A stretch of 64,000 bases of DNA, taken from the NCBI RefSeq assembly GCF_018129005.1, contig NZ_JAAEDL010000003.1, forward strand, positions 223,348-287,347, written 5' to 3'. Made by a program: the position numbers and the translations under genes. The stretch is from Neoroseomonas eburnea. GTDB lineage: Bacteria > Pseudomonadota > Alphaproteobacteria > Acetobacterales > Acetobacteraceae. The notes under the pieces are model-generated. The model was not told the origin of the DNA. It saw only the letters and a program-made list of their open reading frames with translations, and made no database searches. How positions within the stretch are numbered: position 1 is the first letter of the stretch; every line of letters begins with the position of its first letter. This document shows positions 1 to 10,566 of this stretch, piece after piece.

Positions 1-1335
1 AACCAGCGCTATTTCGCGCTGCGGCGCGCGAACGGTTCCGCCGCGCCGCGCTTCGCGCTGGTGGCGAACATCGTGGCGCCGGATGGCGGTGCAGCCATTG
101 TCGCAGGCAATGAGCGCGTGCTGCGCGCGCGGCTCGCGGATGCGCGGTTCTTCTGGGATCTCGACCGTAAGCAGACGCTGGAGAGCTTCCTGCCGAAGCT
201 CGATTCCGTGGTGTTCCACGCCAAGCTCGGCACGCAGGGGCAGCGCGTCGCACGGCTGGAGCGGCTGGCGCGGCTGATCGCCGAGAAGGTGGGCGCCGAG
301 CCGGCGCTTGCCGCGCGCGCGGCGAAGCTGGCGAAGGCCGACCTCGCTTCCGGCATGGTCGGGGAATTCCCGGAACTGCAGGGCGTGATGGGGCGCTACT
401 ACGCGCTCGGCCAGGGCGAGGATCCGCGCGTCGCCGAGGCCATCGCCGCGCATTACCGCCCGCTCGGGCCGGGGGATGAAGCGCCGTCCGAACCCGTCGC
501 CATCGCCGTCGCGCTGGCGGACAAGCTCGACCAGCTCGCCGGGTTCTTCGCGGTGGGGGAGAAGCCGACCGGGTCGGGGGATCCCTTCGCGCTGCGGCGC
601 GCGGCGCTGGGGGTGATCCGCATCGTGCGGGAGAATGGGCTGCGGCTGGGGCTGTTCGATATCTTCGAAGCCGCGCTGGATTCCGCCTTCCGCGATGCAC
701 ACGCCGCAGAAGCCGCGGCTGCGCGAGCCCAGAGCGGCTCCTTCGCGATCGGCGCCCTTCGCGCGACCAGGCGGGTACAGGGCAGAGACCGTCCCGTCGA
801 TGTGGTGGCGCCTGAGATCCTCGACTTCCTCACCGACCGCCTCCGCGTCCAGCTCCGCGCCGAGGGCACCCGCCACGACGTCGTCACCGCCGTGCTCGGC
901 GCCGCTCCCGACGACGACCTCAACCGCCTGCTCCGCCGTGCCGATGCCGTACGCGCCTTCGTCGAATCCGAGGCCGGCGCCAACCTCCTCGCCGCCCATC
1001 GCCGTGCCGCGAACATCCTGCGCATCGAGGAAAAGCGCGACGGCCACACCTACGACACCGGCTATGAGCGCCACCTGCTCAAGGCGCATGAGGAAGAAGC
1101 CCTCGCCGTCACGCTGGAAGAGGCCGCCGCCCGCATCGAGCTCGACCTCTCGGCAGAGGATTTCGAGCGCGCGATGGAGGCCATGGCCACCCTCCGCGCG
1201 CCCGTTGACGCTTTCTTCGACAAGGTCATCGTCAACGATCCCGCGCCGGAACTCCGCCGCAATCGCCTGAAACTACTCGCCCGGCTCCGCGCCACGATGG
1301 ACGCGGTGGCTGATTTCTCGAAGATCGAAGCCTGA
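1..1335 (+). CDS. glyS: Glycine--tRNA ligase beta subunit (3' part; start lies upstream of the window)
   Basis: The reading frame is open from base 1, so the 5' end is missing; 444 residues are visible. Together with the alpha subunit GlyQ it charges tRNA-Gly in the cytoplasm. The visible start (NQRYFAL, then PRFALVANIV) matches the conserved core of bacterial GlyS, followed by FFWDLDRKQTLESFLPKL and an alpha-helical C-terminal anticodon-binding region ending KIEA. Only 13 bases separate its TGA from ppdK, a neighbour pairing common in alphaproteobacteria. The upstream gene would be expected to be glyQ, which cannot be seen. No frameshift or odd composition is apparent. Confidence 0.95.
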   Translation, partial: NQRYFALRRANGSAAPRFALVANIVAPDGGAAIVAGNERVLRARLADARFFWDLDRKQTLESFLPKLDSVVFHAKLGTQGQRVARLERLARLIAEKVGAEPALAARAAKLAKADLASGMVGEFPELQGVMGRYYALGQGEDPRVAEAIAAHYRPLGPGDEAPSEPVAIAVALADKLDQLAGFFAVGEKPTGSGDPFALRRAALGVIRIVRENGLRLGLFDIFEAALDSAFRDAHAAEAAAARAQSGSFAIGALRATRRVQGRDRPVDVVAPEILDFLTDRLRVQLRAEGTRHDVVTAVLGAAPDDDLNRLLRRADAVRAFVESEAGANLLAAHRRAANILRIEEKRDGHTYDTGYERHLLKAHEEEALAVTLEEAAARIELDLSAEDFERAMEAMATLRAPVDAFFDKVIVNDPAPELRRNRLKLLARLRATMDAVADFSKIEA

Positions 1336-1348
1336 GGGGGAGCCCCCG

Positions 1349-4021
<2,673 letters not shown>

Positions 4022-4036
4022 GCAGGCGGGGGGGCG

Positions 4037-5074
4037 GTGCTTAAGCTCGATCGAAGCGCGCGGTTTCTCCATCCGGTCGCCAGGCGCACTCTCGGGGAGG
4101 CTGGCCTTCGGGAGCGCGCTGACCTTCAGGCGCTGATTCGGCGCTCTGCGAAGGAGGTTTTCGCCGAGATCGGCGAGGACCTGTTGATCATCGGAGAAGA
4201 GATTCGCCCCTCCGACATCGTTGCGGACAGGATTGACCTGCTCGCCATCGGGCCGGATGGCGCGAGCGTGATCCTCGAACTCAAGCGCGGCAGCCATCGC
4301 ATGCACCTGCTACAGGCGGCGTCGTATGCGGGCATGGTGCAGCGATGGGCATCCGAGCGCTTCGCCGAAGAGTTTGCCACTACCCTTGGCCGGGCGCCGA
4401 GCGAAGCGCAGGCGATCATCGACGAATACCTCGAGGACGCGACGGGATCGCTGAACCGACGGCAACGCCTCGTCCTGGTGGCCGAGGGTTTCGATGCGGC
4501 CCTTCTGGCTGCTGCGGAATGGTTGCACGAGAAGCACCGCGTTGATCTCACATGCGTTCGCGTGGAGGCCTTCGTCGACGGCGACGATGAGTACCTGGCA
4601 TTCAACAGGGTCTATCCGCCGCCGCGAACCGAGCCCGCCGAGCGCCCCCGTTCCGAGAGCGGCCCCGGCGATTGGGACGAGGCGCTGACGAACATCCGTA
4701 ACACCGCGCTCGCCGACTTCGTGCGCGAGGAGTTGCGACGGCCTGGCCGTACCTCCTCACCCGAACGGCGGAGCGTCCGCTTCTGGCGCGATGGCCGACG
4801 AATTTTCTGGATGGTGGTGAAGCCCGATTTCGCCACGGTGGGCCAGCACGGCCGATTCGATGGCGACGTCGAGTTCTGGCGCGAGCGTCTTTCGCTCCCG
4901 GGACGTATTCGCCCGAGGATTCATGATCGAGAAGTCGGCTTCCGACTGATCACCGCGGAAGACTGCCAGCGTTTCCGAACCGCCTTCGAGACTGATCTTC
5001 GCGACGTCCAGTTCCGCTACGCAACCGAAGTTGCGGCACCGGAAGACGAAGGCCCCGAGCAGGAGATGAGTTGA
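4037..5074 (+). CDS. PD-(D/E)xK nuclease-like protein, function unknown
   Basis: A 345-residue soluble protein with a GTG start at 4037, 15 bases after ppdK. Residues about 55-85 read RIDLLAIG and then VILELKRG, which fits the Asp and Glu-x-Lys metal-binding core of the PD-(D/E)xK superfamily (NucS/DUF91-like folds). The C-terminal half (VRFWRDGRRIFWMVVKP, then VEFWRERL) contains no domain I recognise. There is no partner restriction, methylase or helicase gene nearby, so a defence role is only a guess. Codon usage looks slightly less GC-extreme than in ppdK, suggesting an acquired gene. Its stop codon abuts that of the convergent gene at 5075. Confidence 0.7.
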   Translation: MLKLDRSARFLHPVARRTLGEAGLRERADLQALIRRSAKEVFAEIGEDLLIIGEEIRPSDIVADRIDLLAIGPDGASVILELKRGSHRMHLLQAASYAGMVQRWASERFAEEFATTLGRAPSEAQAIIDEYLEDATGSLNRRQRLVLVAEGFDAALLAAAEWLHEKHRVDLTCVRVEAFVDGDDEYLAFNRVYPPPRTEPAERPRSESGPGDWDEALTNIRNTALADFVREELRRPGRTSSPERRSVRFWRDGRRIFWMVVKPDFATVGQHGRFDGDVEFWRERLSLPGRIRPRIHDREVGFRLITAEDCQRFRTAFETDLRDVQFRYATEVAAPEDEGPEQEMS

Positions 5075-5893
5075 TCACGCCGCTGGCCCTGCCCGCCGCG
5101 CCAACATCCGGTTCCCCGGCCGTTCGCTGACATAGGCCACGTCCGCGAAGCCGCGCAGGCGGTGTTCCACGCTCTCGAAGGCGGCCCGCTGGGCCGCGGT
5201 GAGCGGCGCATCCGGCGTCTGGGTGCGATGCGTCAGGTAGCGGGCCAGCGTCCCGGCCCCGCGCCGGTGGGCCGCGGCGACCATGGCGCCCTCGGTCAGG
5301 GTGATCGCCGTGCCGTCCAGTGCGGTGATGGTCGCGCCGGCGGAGGCCAGCGCCCCACCACGGTCGAGGATCGTCTCCTGCCGCGCCAGGAAGGCAGAGA
5401 AGGCAGCCTCCTGCGCGGCAGGGCTGGCGAGGAAGCCGGCCTCGTCGCTGACGCCGTGGCGCGCGGCCGCCTCGGTCCAGCCGCCCTCCGCGTCGACCCA
5501 GCCGATGTCGCGCAGCGCGACGGGGACGAACTGGTAGCGGCCGAGCGCGCCGGACACCGGGTTGCGCAGGGCGTAGCCGTCCTGAACGTGTTCGGCACTG
5601 CGCTCCGCCTCGGCGATGCGCTGGCGGAAGGCGGCATTGGCCTGGGCCTCCCAGGGGCGCAAGGCGGCGGCCTGAGTCTGCCCGGCCGGAACGGCCCGTG
5701 CCACGGCGGGGATGGCCGCCGGCGTCACGCCGCGGGCGATTGCCGGCTGCGCAGCGACGCGCGCCGGGCCGGGCACCGCCGGGGGTGTCGCCCGCGCCAG
5801 GGCCTGCTTGAAGTCCCGGTGCTTCGGCGCGCGGCTGGGCGCGGCGACCTGGGCGGGCGGGCCGGCCTGGCGCGGGGCGGTCGGGCTGGTCAT
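5075..5893 (-). CDS. Lysozyme/transglycosylase-like protein, putative
   Basis: The 272-residue product starts best at ATG 5893 (MTSPTAPRQ). A longer frame to 6187 only reads through repeat DNA and is rejected. An alanine/proline-rich low-complexity N-terminal half (about 120 residues) leads to a compact domain with DGYALRNPVSGALGRYQFVP and then SPAAQEAAFSAFL. The Ser-Gly-Ala-x-Gly-x-Tyr-Gln pattern resembles muramidase-like domains in secreted or phage-associated proteins. No clear signal peptide or lipobox is seen. It may cleave peptidoglycan, but no catalytic residue can be assigned with certainty. It converges on the nuclease-like gene. Confidence 0.55.
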   Translation of the reverse strand: MTSPTAPRQAGPPAQVAAPSRAPKHRDFKQALARATPPAVPGPARVAAQPAIARGVTPAAIPAVARAVPAGQTQAAALRPWEAQANAAFRQRIAEAERSAEHVQDGYALRNPVSGALGRYQFVPVALRDIGWVDAEGGWTEAAARHGVSDEAGFLASPAAQEAAFSAFLARQETILDRGGALASAGATITALDGTAITLTEGAMVAAAHRRGAGTLARYLTHRTQTPDAPLTAAQRAAFESVEHRLRGFADVAYVSERPGNRMLARRAGPAA

Positions 5894-5944
5894 GACCGGC
5901 ACATTCTGCCGGCCAGAGGTCAATCCGGAATGAACGGCCGGCTC

Positions 5945-6208
5945 ATACCAGCGGCCGCTATTCGCGACCGCTGGTATCCGCCTTTTCGTGCCCTCAGGCG
6001 CCGGGCGCAAACCTCCGGTTTGCTTGGCTTCGCCGGACTGCCGGCGGGCCGCATTCGCGGCCTCGGCACGAGTCAATGACTCGTGCCGCTGGTATCCGCC
6101 TTTTCGTGCCCTCAGGCGCCGGGCGCAAACCTCCGGTTTGCTGGGCTTCGCCGGACCACCGGCGGGACGCATTCGCGGCCTCGGCACGAGTCAAGAACTC
6201 GTGTCGCT
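5945..6208 (+). repeat. Interspersed element family A, 1.7 tandem copies
   Basis: Begins with ATACCAGCGGC and contains two nearly identical blocks (about 5967-6075 and 6080-6195). Each carries CCTCAGGCGCCGGGCGCA, a CTTCGCCGGA segment and CTCGGCACGAGTCAA. Single 151-bp copies of the same family lie at 12324-12474 and, inverted, at 56830-56980. The ends of full copies are inverted repeats (ATACCA.CGG and CCG.TGGTAT), which is MITE-like. Open frames crossing it encode repeated peptides such as GLRPAPEG and are not genes. Confidence 0.85.
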
Positions 6209-6212
6209 CGCA

Positions 6213-6674
6213 TCACACCCAGCGGCGCACCCGGCGGCGATACGCCTCGTAGGCGCTGCCGAAGCGGGCCGCCAGATAGACTTCCTCCTTCGCCACCACC
6301 AGGCGGTCGAGCATGAGATGGCTGGCGACGACCGCCAGCCATCCCCAGAGATCCCCCCAGCGCAGCGCGAATCCCGCCGTCGCCACCAGGAAGCCGAGGT
6401 AGATCGGGTTGCGGCTGAAGCCGAACGGCCCGGCTTCGACGAAGGCGGCATCGGGCCTGTCGGGCCGCGGGTCGTTGCCCGCCCGGACCAGCGCCAGCAC
6501 CGCCCAGCCGATCAGTGCCAGCGCCGCGAAGATGACCAGCGCGCCGAACTCCGGCAGCGGTGGGCCGAGCGGCACCGGCAGCACGCGCTGCATCCCCCAG
6601 GCGAGGGCCAGTGCGCCGGCGACCATGACCGGCGGCGGAACGCGCACGCCCGGGCCATGGTCGCGCGCGCTCAC
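6213..6674 (-). CDS. Isoprenylcysteine carboxyl methyltransferase (ICMT/PEMT) family membrane protein
   Basis: A 153-residue inner-membrane protein with about four hydrophobic segments (residues 15-35, 42-65 and 95-125). The C-terminal half carries the family pattern GPFGFSRNPIYLGF and ends with EEVYLAARFGSAYEAYRRRV, the usual E-x-x-L-x-x-x-F-G-x-x-Y-x-x-Y SAM-binding signature. Bacterial members methylate unknown lipid or protein substrates, so only the methyltransferase class is safe. Its start overlaps the end of ygfZ by four bases, so the two are probably translated from one message. The 3' end abuts repeat family A. Confidence 0.85.
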   Translation of the reverse strand: MSARDHGPGVRVPPPVMVAGALALAWGMQRVLPVPLGPPLPEFGALVIFAALALIGWAVLALVRAGNDPRPDRPDAAFVEAGPFGFSRNPIYLGFLVATAGFALRWGDLWGWLAVVASHLMLDRLVVAKEEVYLAARFGSAYEAYRRRVRRWV

Positions 6675-7495
6675 GCCTCCTCGCGCGCCGGCAGGCGCAT
6701 CCAGGCGGGGATGCGGGGGGTCAGCCTGGTCTCTCCGGCCCGGAAGGGACCGCGGTCCAGCGCCCCGATCCGCAGCAGCGCGAGGCCCAGGCCGTCGCGG
6801 CCGGAGCGCATCTCGCCCACCTCCGCGCCGGCCGGATCGGTCAGGGGAGTGCCGCGCGGGGGCAGCGGGCCCTCCACCGCCACCGGCACCAGCCGGCGCT
6901 TCACCAGGCCCCGGTAACGCGTTCGCGCGGTCAGCTCCTGGCCCATGTAGCAGCCCTTGGACCAGGAGACGCCGTGCAGCTCATCAAAGCCGGCTTCGAG
7001 CAGGACGGACTTCTCCGCCTCCATGTCCTTAGACCCGTCGGGCAGGCCGAGGGTGAGGCGGTGGCGGTCGTAGTCCTCCGGCGTGGCGTCGCCGGCCAGC
7101 GGGGCGGGGGCAAGGACCCGCCAGCCGGCATCGGGCAGCCGCGGATCGCGGGCAACGATGCCTTCGTCCGGCGCCTCGCCACCCCAGGCCGCATGGACGT
7201 GCCATTCTGCGGAGGCATCGCGCAGCGTCACCTTGGAGCGCAGGCGGAAGCGCGCGAGCCGCTGCGCCAGGCCGGGGATCTGCGCGCGCTCGGCGTCGAT
7301 CAGCAGGACCTCGCCGGCCGGGACGACGAAGAAATCCGCCAGCCACTTGCCCTGCGGCGTCAGCAGCGCCGTCCAGACCGCCTCGCCGGGGCGGGCCGCG
7401 GATACGTCGTTGGACACGAGGCCCTGCAGGAAGGCGACCCGGTCCGGGCCCGCCACCTCCAGCACGCCCCGTTCGGGAAGGGTCGCCAGACTCAT
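6671..7495 (-). CDS. ygfZ: Folate-binding protein YgfZ (GcvT-like)
   Basis: A cytoplasmic tetrahydrofolate-binding protein needed for repair or assembly of certain Fe-S enzymes, including the tRNA-modifying MiaB. The 274-residue protein begins at ATG 7495 with MSLATLPERGVLEVAGPDRV. It has the conserved QGLVSNDV segment near residue 28 and the family signature KGCYMGQELTART near residue 180, including the functionally important cysteine. The frame is open much further upstream, to 8557, but that part lies opposite the glycosyltransferase gene and looks like a shadow. It is coupled to the downstream methyltransferase gene through a four-base overlap. Confidence 0.93.
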   Translation of the reverse strand: MSLATLPERGVLEVAGPDRVAFLQGLVSNDVSAARPGEAVWTALLTPQGKWLADFFVVPAGEVLLIDAERAQIPGLAQRLARFRLRSKVTLRDASAEWHVHAAWGGEAPDEGIVARDPRLPDAGWRVLAPAPLAGDATPEDYDRHRLTLGLPDGSKDMEAEKSVLLEAGFDELHGVSWSKGCYMGQELTARTRYRGLVKRRLVPVAVEGPLPPRGTPLTDPAGAEVGEMRSGRDGLGLALLRIGALDRGPFRAGETRLTPRIPAWMRLPAREEA

Positions 7496-7568
7496 GCCAT
7501 GACAGGTGTGCCGGACCGGGCCTCCGCGCAACCTCCCCCCCGGGTGCGGGGCGTGGTAAGCGCGGCGC

Positions 7569-8507
7569 GTGCGCATCCTGTTCATCACCTCGACCCGGAT
7601 CGGCGACGCCGTGCTGTCCACCGGGCTGCTCGACCACCTGATGCGCGCCCATCCGGACGCCCGCTTCACCATCGCCGTCGGCCGCGTGGCGGAAGGCGTG
7701 TTCCGCCGCATGCCGGGGCTGGAGCGGATCATCCCGATCGAGAAGAAGCGCTTCGGCCTGCATTGGCTGGGCCTGTGGTCGCAGGTGGCGTTCCGGCGAT
7801 GGGACCTTGTGGTGGACCTGCGAGGGTCCGCGATCGCCTGGCTGCTGCTGGCGAAGCGGCGCGCGGTGATGCGCGGCGGCCGGCGGCCGGGACACCGGCT
7901 GCTGCACATCGCGCAGACCCTGGGCGTGAGCCCGGCACCACGGCCGGTCGCCTGGTTCGGGGCAGAGGAAGCCGCTCGGGCCGAGGCGCTGCTGCCGTCC
8001 GGCGCGCCGGTGCTGGCGCTCGGGCCGACGGCGAACTGGGTGCGGAAGGTGTGGCCGGCGGACCGCTTCCTGCATCTCGCGCGGCTGCTGACCGGGCCGG
8101 GCGGGGCGCTGGAGGGCGCGCGCATCGTGGTGCTCGGCGGGCCGGGGGAGCAGGAACGCGCCATGGCCGCGCCGGTGCTGGCAGGACTGCCGGGCGCGGT
8201 GGATCTGGTTGGCGCGCTGGACCTGCCGGAGGCCGCGGCGGTGCTTGCCCGCTGCGCGCTGTTCGTGGGCAATGATTCGGGGCTGATGCACCTCTCCGCC
8301 GCCACGGGCACGCCGACGATCGGGCTGTTCGGGCCGACGCCGGCCTCGGAATACGCGCCGGTCGGCGCGCGGGCGCTGGCGGTGCTGGCCAAGGGGCCGC
8401 CCGGCGCGGCGCCGATGGGGGCGCTGTCGGCGACGCGCGTCGCGGAACAGGCGGCGGCGCTGCTGGCGCGGCGGGATCCGGTGCCGGTGGGGGAGGTGGC
8501 GGCGTGA
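7569..8507 (+). CDS. Glycosyltransferase family 9 (heptosyltransferase-like)
   Basis: A 312-residue protein with a GTG start at 7569, divergent from ygfZ. It opens with MRILFITSTRIGDAVLST, the GT9 Rossmann start containing the acidic Asp of heptosyltransferases. The C-terminal domain has LALGPTANWVRKVWP and the nucleotide-sugar site FVGNDSGLMHLSAATGTP. Such enzymes add heptose or related sugars to the lipopolysaccharide inner core at the cytoplasmic membrane face. The following GT2, GT4 and asparagine synthase genes support a surface-glycan cluster. The exact sugar cannot be told from the sequence. Confidence 0.9.
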   Translation: MRILFITSTRIGDAVLSTGLLDHLMRAHPDARFTIAVGRVAEGVFRRMPGLERIIPIEKKRFGLHWLGLWSQVAFRRWDLVVDLRGSAIAWLLLAKRRAVMRGGRRPGHRLLHIAQTLGVSPAPRPVAWFGAEEAARAEALLPSGAPVLALGPTANWVRKVWPADRFLHLARLLTGPGGALEGARIVVLGGPGEQERAMAAPVLAGLPGAVDLVGALDLPEAAAVLARCALFVGNDSGLMHLSAATGTPTIGLFGPTPASEYAPVGARALAVLAKGPPGAAPMGALSATRVAEQAAALLARRDPVPVGEVAA

Positions 8508-8524
8508 GGGCGATGGCCGCACCG

Positions 8525-8742
8525 GAGGGGCGCCGCCCCTCCGGACCACCCCGCCAAAGGCCGAAAGGCCTTTGGGAACCGTTACCTGCCATTGGGCGAG
8601 ACGGACCGGCACCTTCTGTCCAGGGGGCTCTGGTGCACCGAGGGCGGTTGGGTGCGACTGCGCCGCGAGGCACCAAGTCCCGGTTTCCAAAGGCCTTTCG
8701 GCCTTTGGCGGGAGGGGCCCGGGGAGGGCAGCGCCCTCCCCG
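8525..8742 (+). repeat. Intergenic bipartite hairpin element, family B
   Basis: The gap between GT9 and GT2 is filled by palindromes. GAGGGGCGCCGCCCCTC opens it, CAAAGGCCGAAAGGCCTTTG follows, a spacer of about 105 bases comes next, then CCAAAGGCCTTTCGGCCTTTGG-like arms and GGGAGGGCAGCGCCCTCCC. The same order occurs at 16835-16969 and 62483-62668. It may form strong RNA hairpins and lower readthrough between the two glycosyltransferases. It contains no gene. Confidence 0.8.
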
Positions 8743-8754
8743 GCGTGCCCTGCC

Positions 8755-9534
8755 ATGACCGCCCCCCGCCTCTCCGCCCTGATCGTCGCCCGCAACGAGC
8801 AGGAGCGCCTGCCCGACTGCCTCGCCTCCGTCGCCTTCGCCGACGAGGTGGTGGTGGTGCTCGACCGCAGCACCGATGCCAGCGCCGAGATCGCCCGTGC
8901 CGCCGGCGCCCGCGTCATCGAGGGCGCCTGGGAGCTCGAGGGCGAGCGCCGCAACACCGGCATCGCGGCCTGCACCGGCGACTGGATCCTGGAAGTCGAT
9001 GCGGATGAACGGGTGAACGAGACGCTGGCCGCGGCGATCCGCGCCACCATCGCGACCAGCACCCATGCCTGGCACCAGGTGCCGGTGGACAACTACGTCG
9101 GCGACCGGCTGATCCGCCATGGCTGGGCAGGGTCCTTCGGCACCACCTCCGTCCCCCGCCTGTTCCGCCGCGGCGCAAAGATGTGGCGGGCGCAACGCGT
9201 GCATCCGGGCCTCGACTGGACGGGGCAGGAAGGGCCGAAGATCACCGAAGGCGCACTGGTCCACCTGGTGGACCGCGACATCTCCGACATGCTGCGGCGG
9301 CTCGACAAGTATTCCTCCGCCAAGGCGGCGGACCTGATCGCCAGCGGCGATATCGGCACGCTGCGCGCCAATGTGCGGCGCTTCGTCTCGCGCGGCTTCA
9401 AGTCCTACGTGTCGCGCAAGGGATATCGCGAGGGCGGCTGGGGCGTGCTGCTCGCGCTCTGCACCGGGGCCTTCCCGCTGCTGTCCTATCTCAAGGCGAA
9501 GCTGGAACCCGAGAAACACGGGGGGCCGCGGTGA
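8755..9534 (+). CDS. Glycosyltransferase family 2 (WaaE/KdtX-like)
   Basis: A 259-residue GT-A-fold enzyme. The ATG at 8755 is chosen because LSALIVARNEQERL, the nucleotide-binding first strand, follows directly, while the frame upstream runs through the hairpin element. The DxD-like site is EVDADERV near residue 82. The C-terminal part (FKSYVSRKGYREGGWG) is typical of the WaaE/KdtX LPS-core glucosyltransferase group, with one weak hydrophobic stretch before the end. It would transfer a hexose to the LPS core at the inner membrane. It is coupled to the next gene by a GTGA overlap. Confidence 0.9.
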   Translation: MTAPRLSALIVARNEQERLPDCLASVAFADEVVVVLDRSTDASAEIARAAGARVIEGAWELEGERRNTGIAACTGDWILEVDADERVNETLAAAIRATIATSTHAWHQVPVDNYVGDRLIRHGWAGSFGTTSVPRLFRRGAKMWRAQRVHPGLDWTGQEGPKITEGALVHLVDRDISDMLRRLDKYSSAKAADLIASGDIGTLRANVRRFVSRGFKSYVSRKGYREGGWGVLLALCTGAFPLLSYLKAKLEPEKHGGPR

Positions 9535-10562
9535 AGCTGGCGCAGGTCATGGCGGGCGCGCATCACGGCGGCGCGGAGGGCTTCTACGAACGGCTCTGCC
9601 TCGCCCTGCACGCGGCGGGCGAGGAGGTGCTGCCGGTGATCCGCCGCGATGCCGAACGCGCCGCGCGGCTTCGCGCGGGCGGGCTCGATCCGGTGCAGCT
9701 CGGCTTCGGCGGCGCGCTCGACCTGCTGACCGGCCCGCGGCTTCGCGCCGCGCTGGCAGCCTTCGCGCCCGCCGTGACCGTCGCCTGGATGAACCGCGCC
9801 GCGCGCTTCGCGCCGAAGGGGCCGTGGACGCTGGTGGGGCGGCTCGGCGGCTACTACGACCTGAAATACTACCGGCGCTGCGACCACCTGGTGGGCAACA
9901 CACGCGACCTCGTGCGCTGGATCGCGGAGCAAGGCTGGCCAGCGGCACGGGTGCACCACGTGCCGAATTTCGTCGATGACCTCGCCGGCGCCGTCCCCGC
10001 CGCGCTGCCCGCGCCGGCCGGTTCGGCGCGCCTGCTGGCGATGGGGCGGCTGCATCGCAACAAGGGCTTCGACGTCGCGCTGCGCGCGCTCGCGCTGCTG
10101 CCGGGCGCGCATCTGTCGATCGCTGGCGAAGGGCCCGAACGCGCGGCGCTGGAAACCCTCGCGCGGGAGCTCGGCGTGGCGGACCGCGTCGCCTTCCTGG
10201 GCTGGCGGAGGGATGTCGGCGCGCTGCTGGCGGGCTGCGACATCTTCGTGTGTTCCTCCCGCCACGAACCCTTAGGCAATATCGTGCTCGAAGCCTGGTC
10301 GGCGTCGCGTCCGGTGGTTGCCGCCGCGGCGCAGGGGCCGCGCGAGCTGATCGAGGAAGGAGAGACCGGCCTGCTGGTTCCGACCGAGGATTCCGAGGCG
10401 CTGGCGCGCGGCATAAGCACATTGCTGGACGACCCGCAGCGCGCCGCCCGCCTCGCGCAATGCGGCCGCGCGGCCTTCGGGCGCGACTTCACGGAAGCCG
10501 CCGTCGTCGCGCGCTGGCGGGATTTCCTCGCCTCCGTCGCGCCGCGGCGGCAGGCGGCCTGA
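9531..10562 (+). CDS. Glycosyltransferase family 4
   Basis: A 343-residue GT-B enzyme with a GTG start inside the stop of the previous gene (GTGA, four-base overlap). Residues 1-20 (MKLAQVMAGAHHGGAEGFYE) form the acceptor-domain glycine loop. The C-terminal donor domain has LLAMGRLHRNKGFDVAL, FLGWRRDVGALLAGCD and the E-x7-E motif HEPLGNIVLEAWSASRPVV. These are classic features of retaining group 1 transferases of LPS and exopolysaccharide pathways. With GT9 and GT2 upstream and an asparagine synthase five bases downstream, it probably takes part in building an LPS core or a linked glycan. Confidence 0.92.
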   Translation: MKLAQVMAGAHHGGAEGFYERLCLALHAAGEEVLPVIRRDAERAARLRAGGLDPVQLGFGGALDLLTGPRLRAALAAFAPAVTVAWMNRAARFAPKGPWTLVGRLGGYYDLKYYRRCDHLVGNTRDLVRWIAEQGWPAARVHHVPNFVDDLAGAVPAALPAPAGSARLLAMGRLHRNKGFDVALRALALLPGAHLSIAGEGPERAALETLARELGVADRVAFLGWRRDVGALLAGCDIFVCSSRHEPLGNIVLEAWSASRPVVAAAAQGPRELIEEGETGLLVPTEDSEALARGISTLLDDPQRAARLAQCGRAAFGRDFTEAAVVARWRDFLASVAPRRQAA

Positions 10563-10566
10563 CGCC

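Noticed and set aside
4037..6208. Possible phage or defence island (nuclease-like plus lysozyme-like genes)
   Set aside because: No integrase, structural genes, methylase or helicase nearby; the two genes are convergent and unrelated in layout.
5988..6917. 309-residue plus-strand frame starting in the family A repeats
   Set aside because: The N-terminus is translated repeat and the rest is opposite the ICMT and ygfZ genes.
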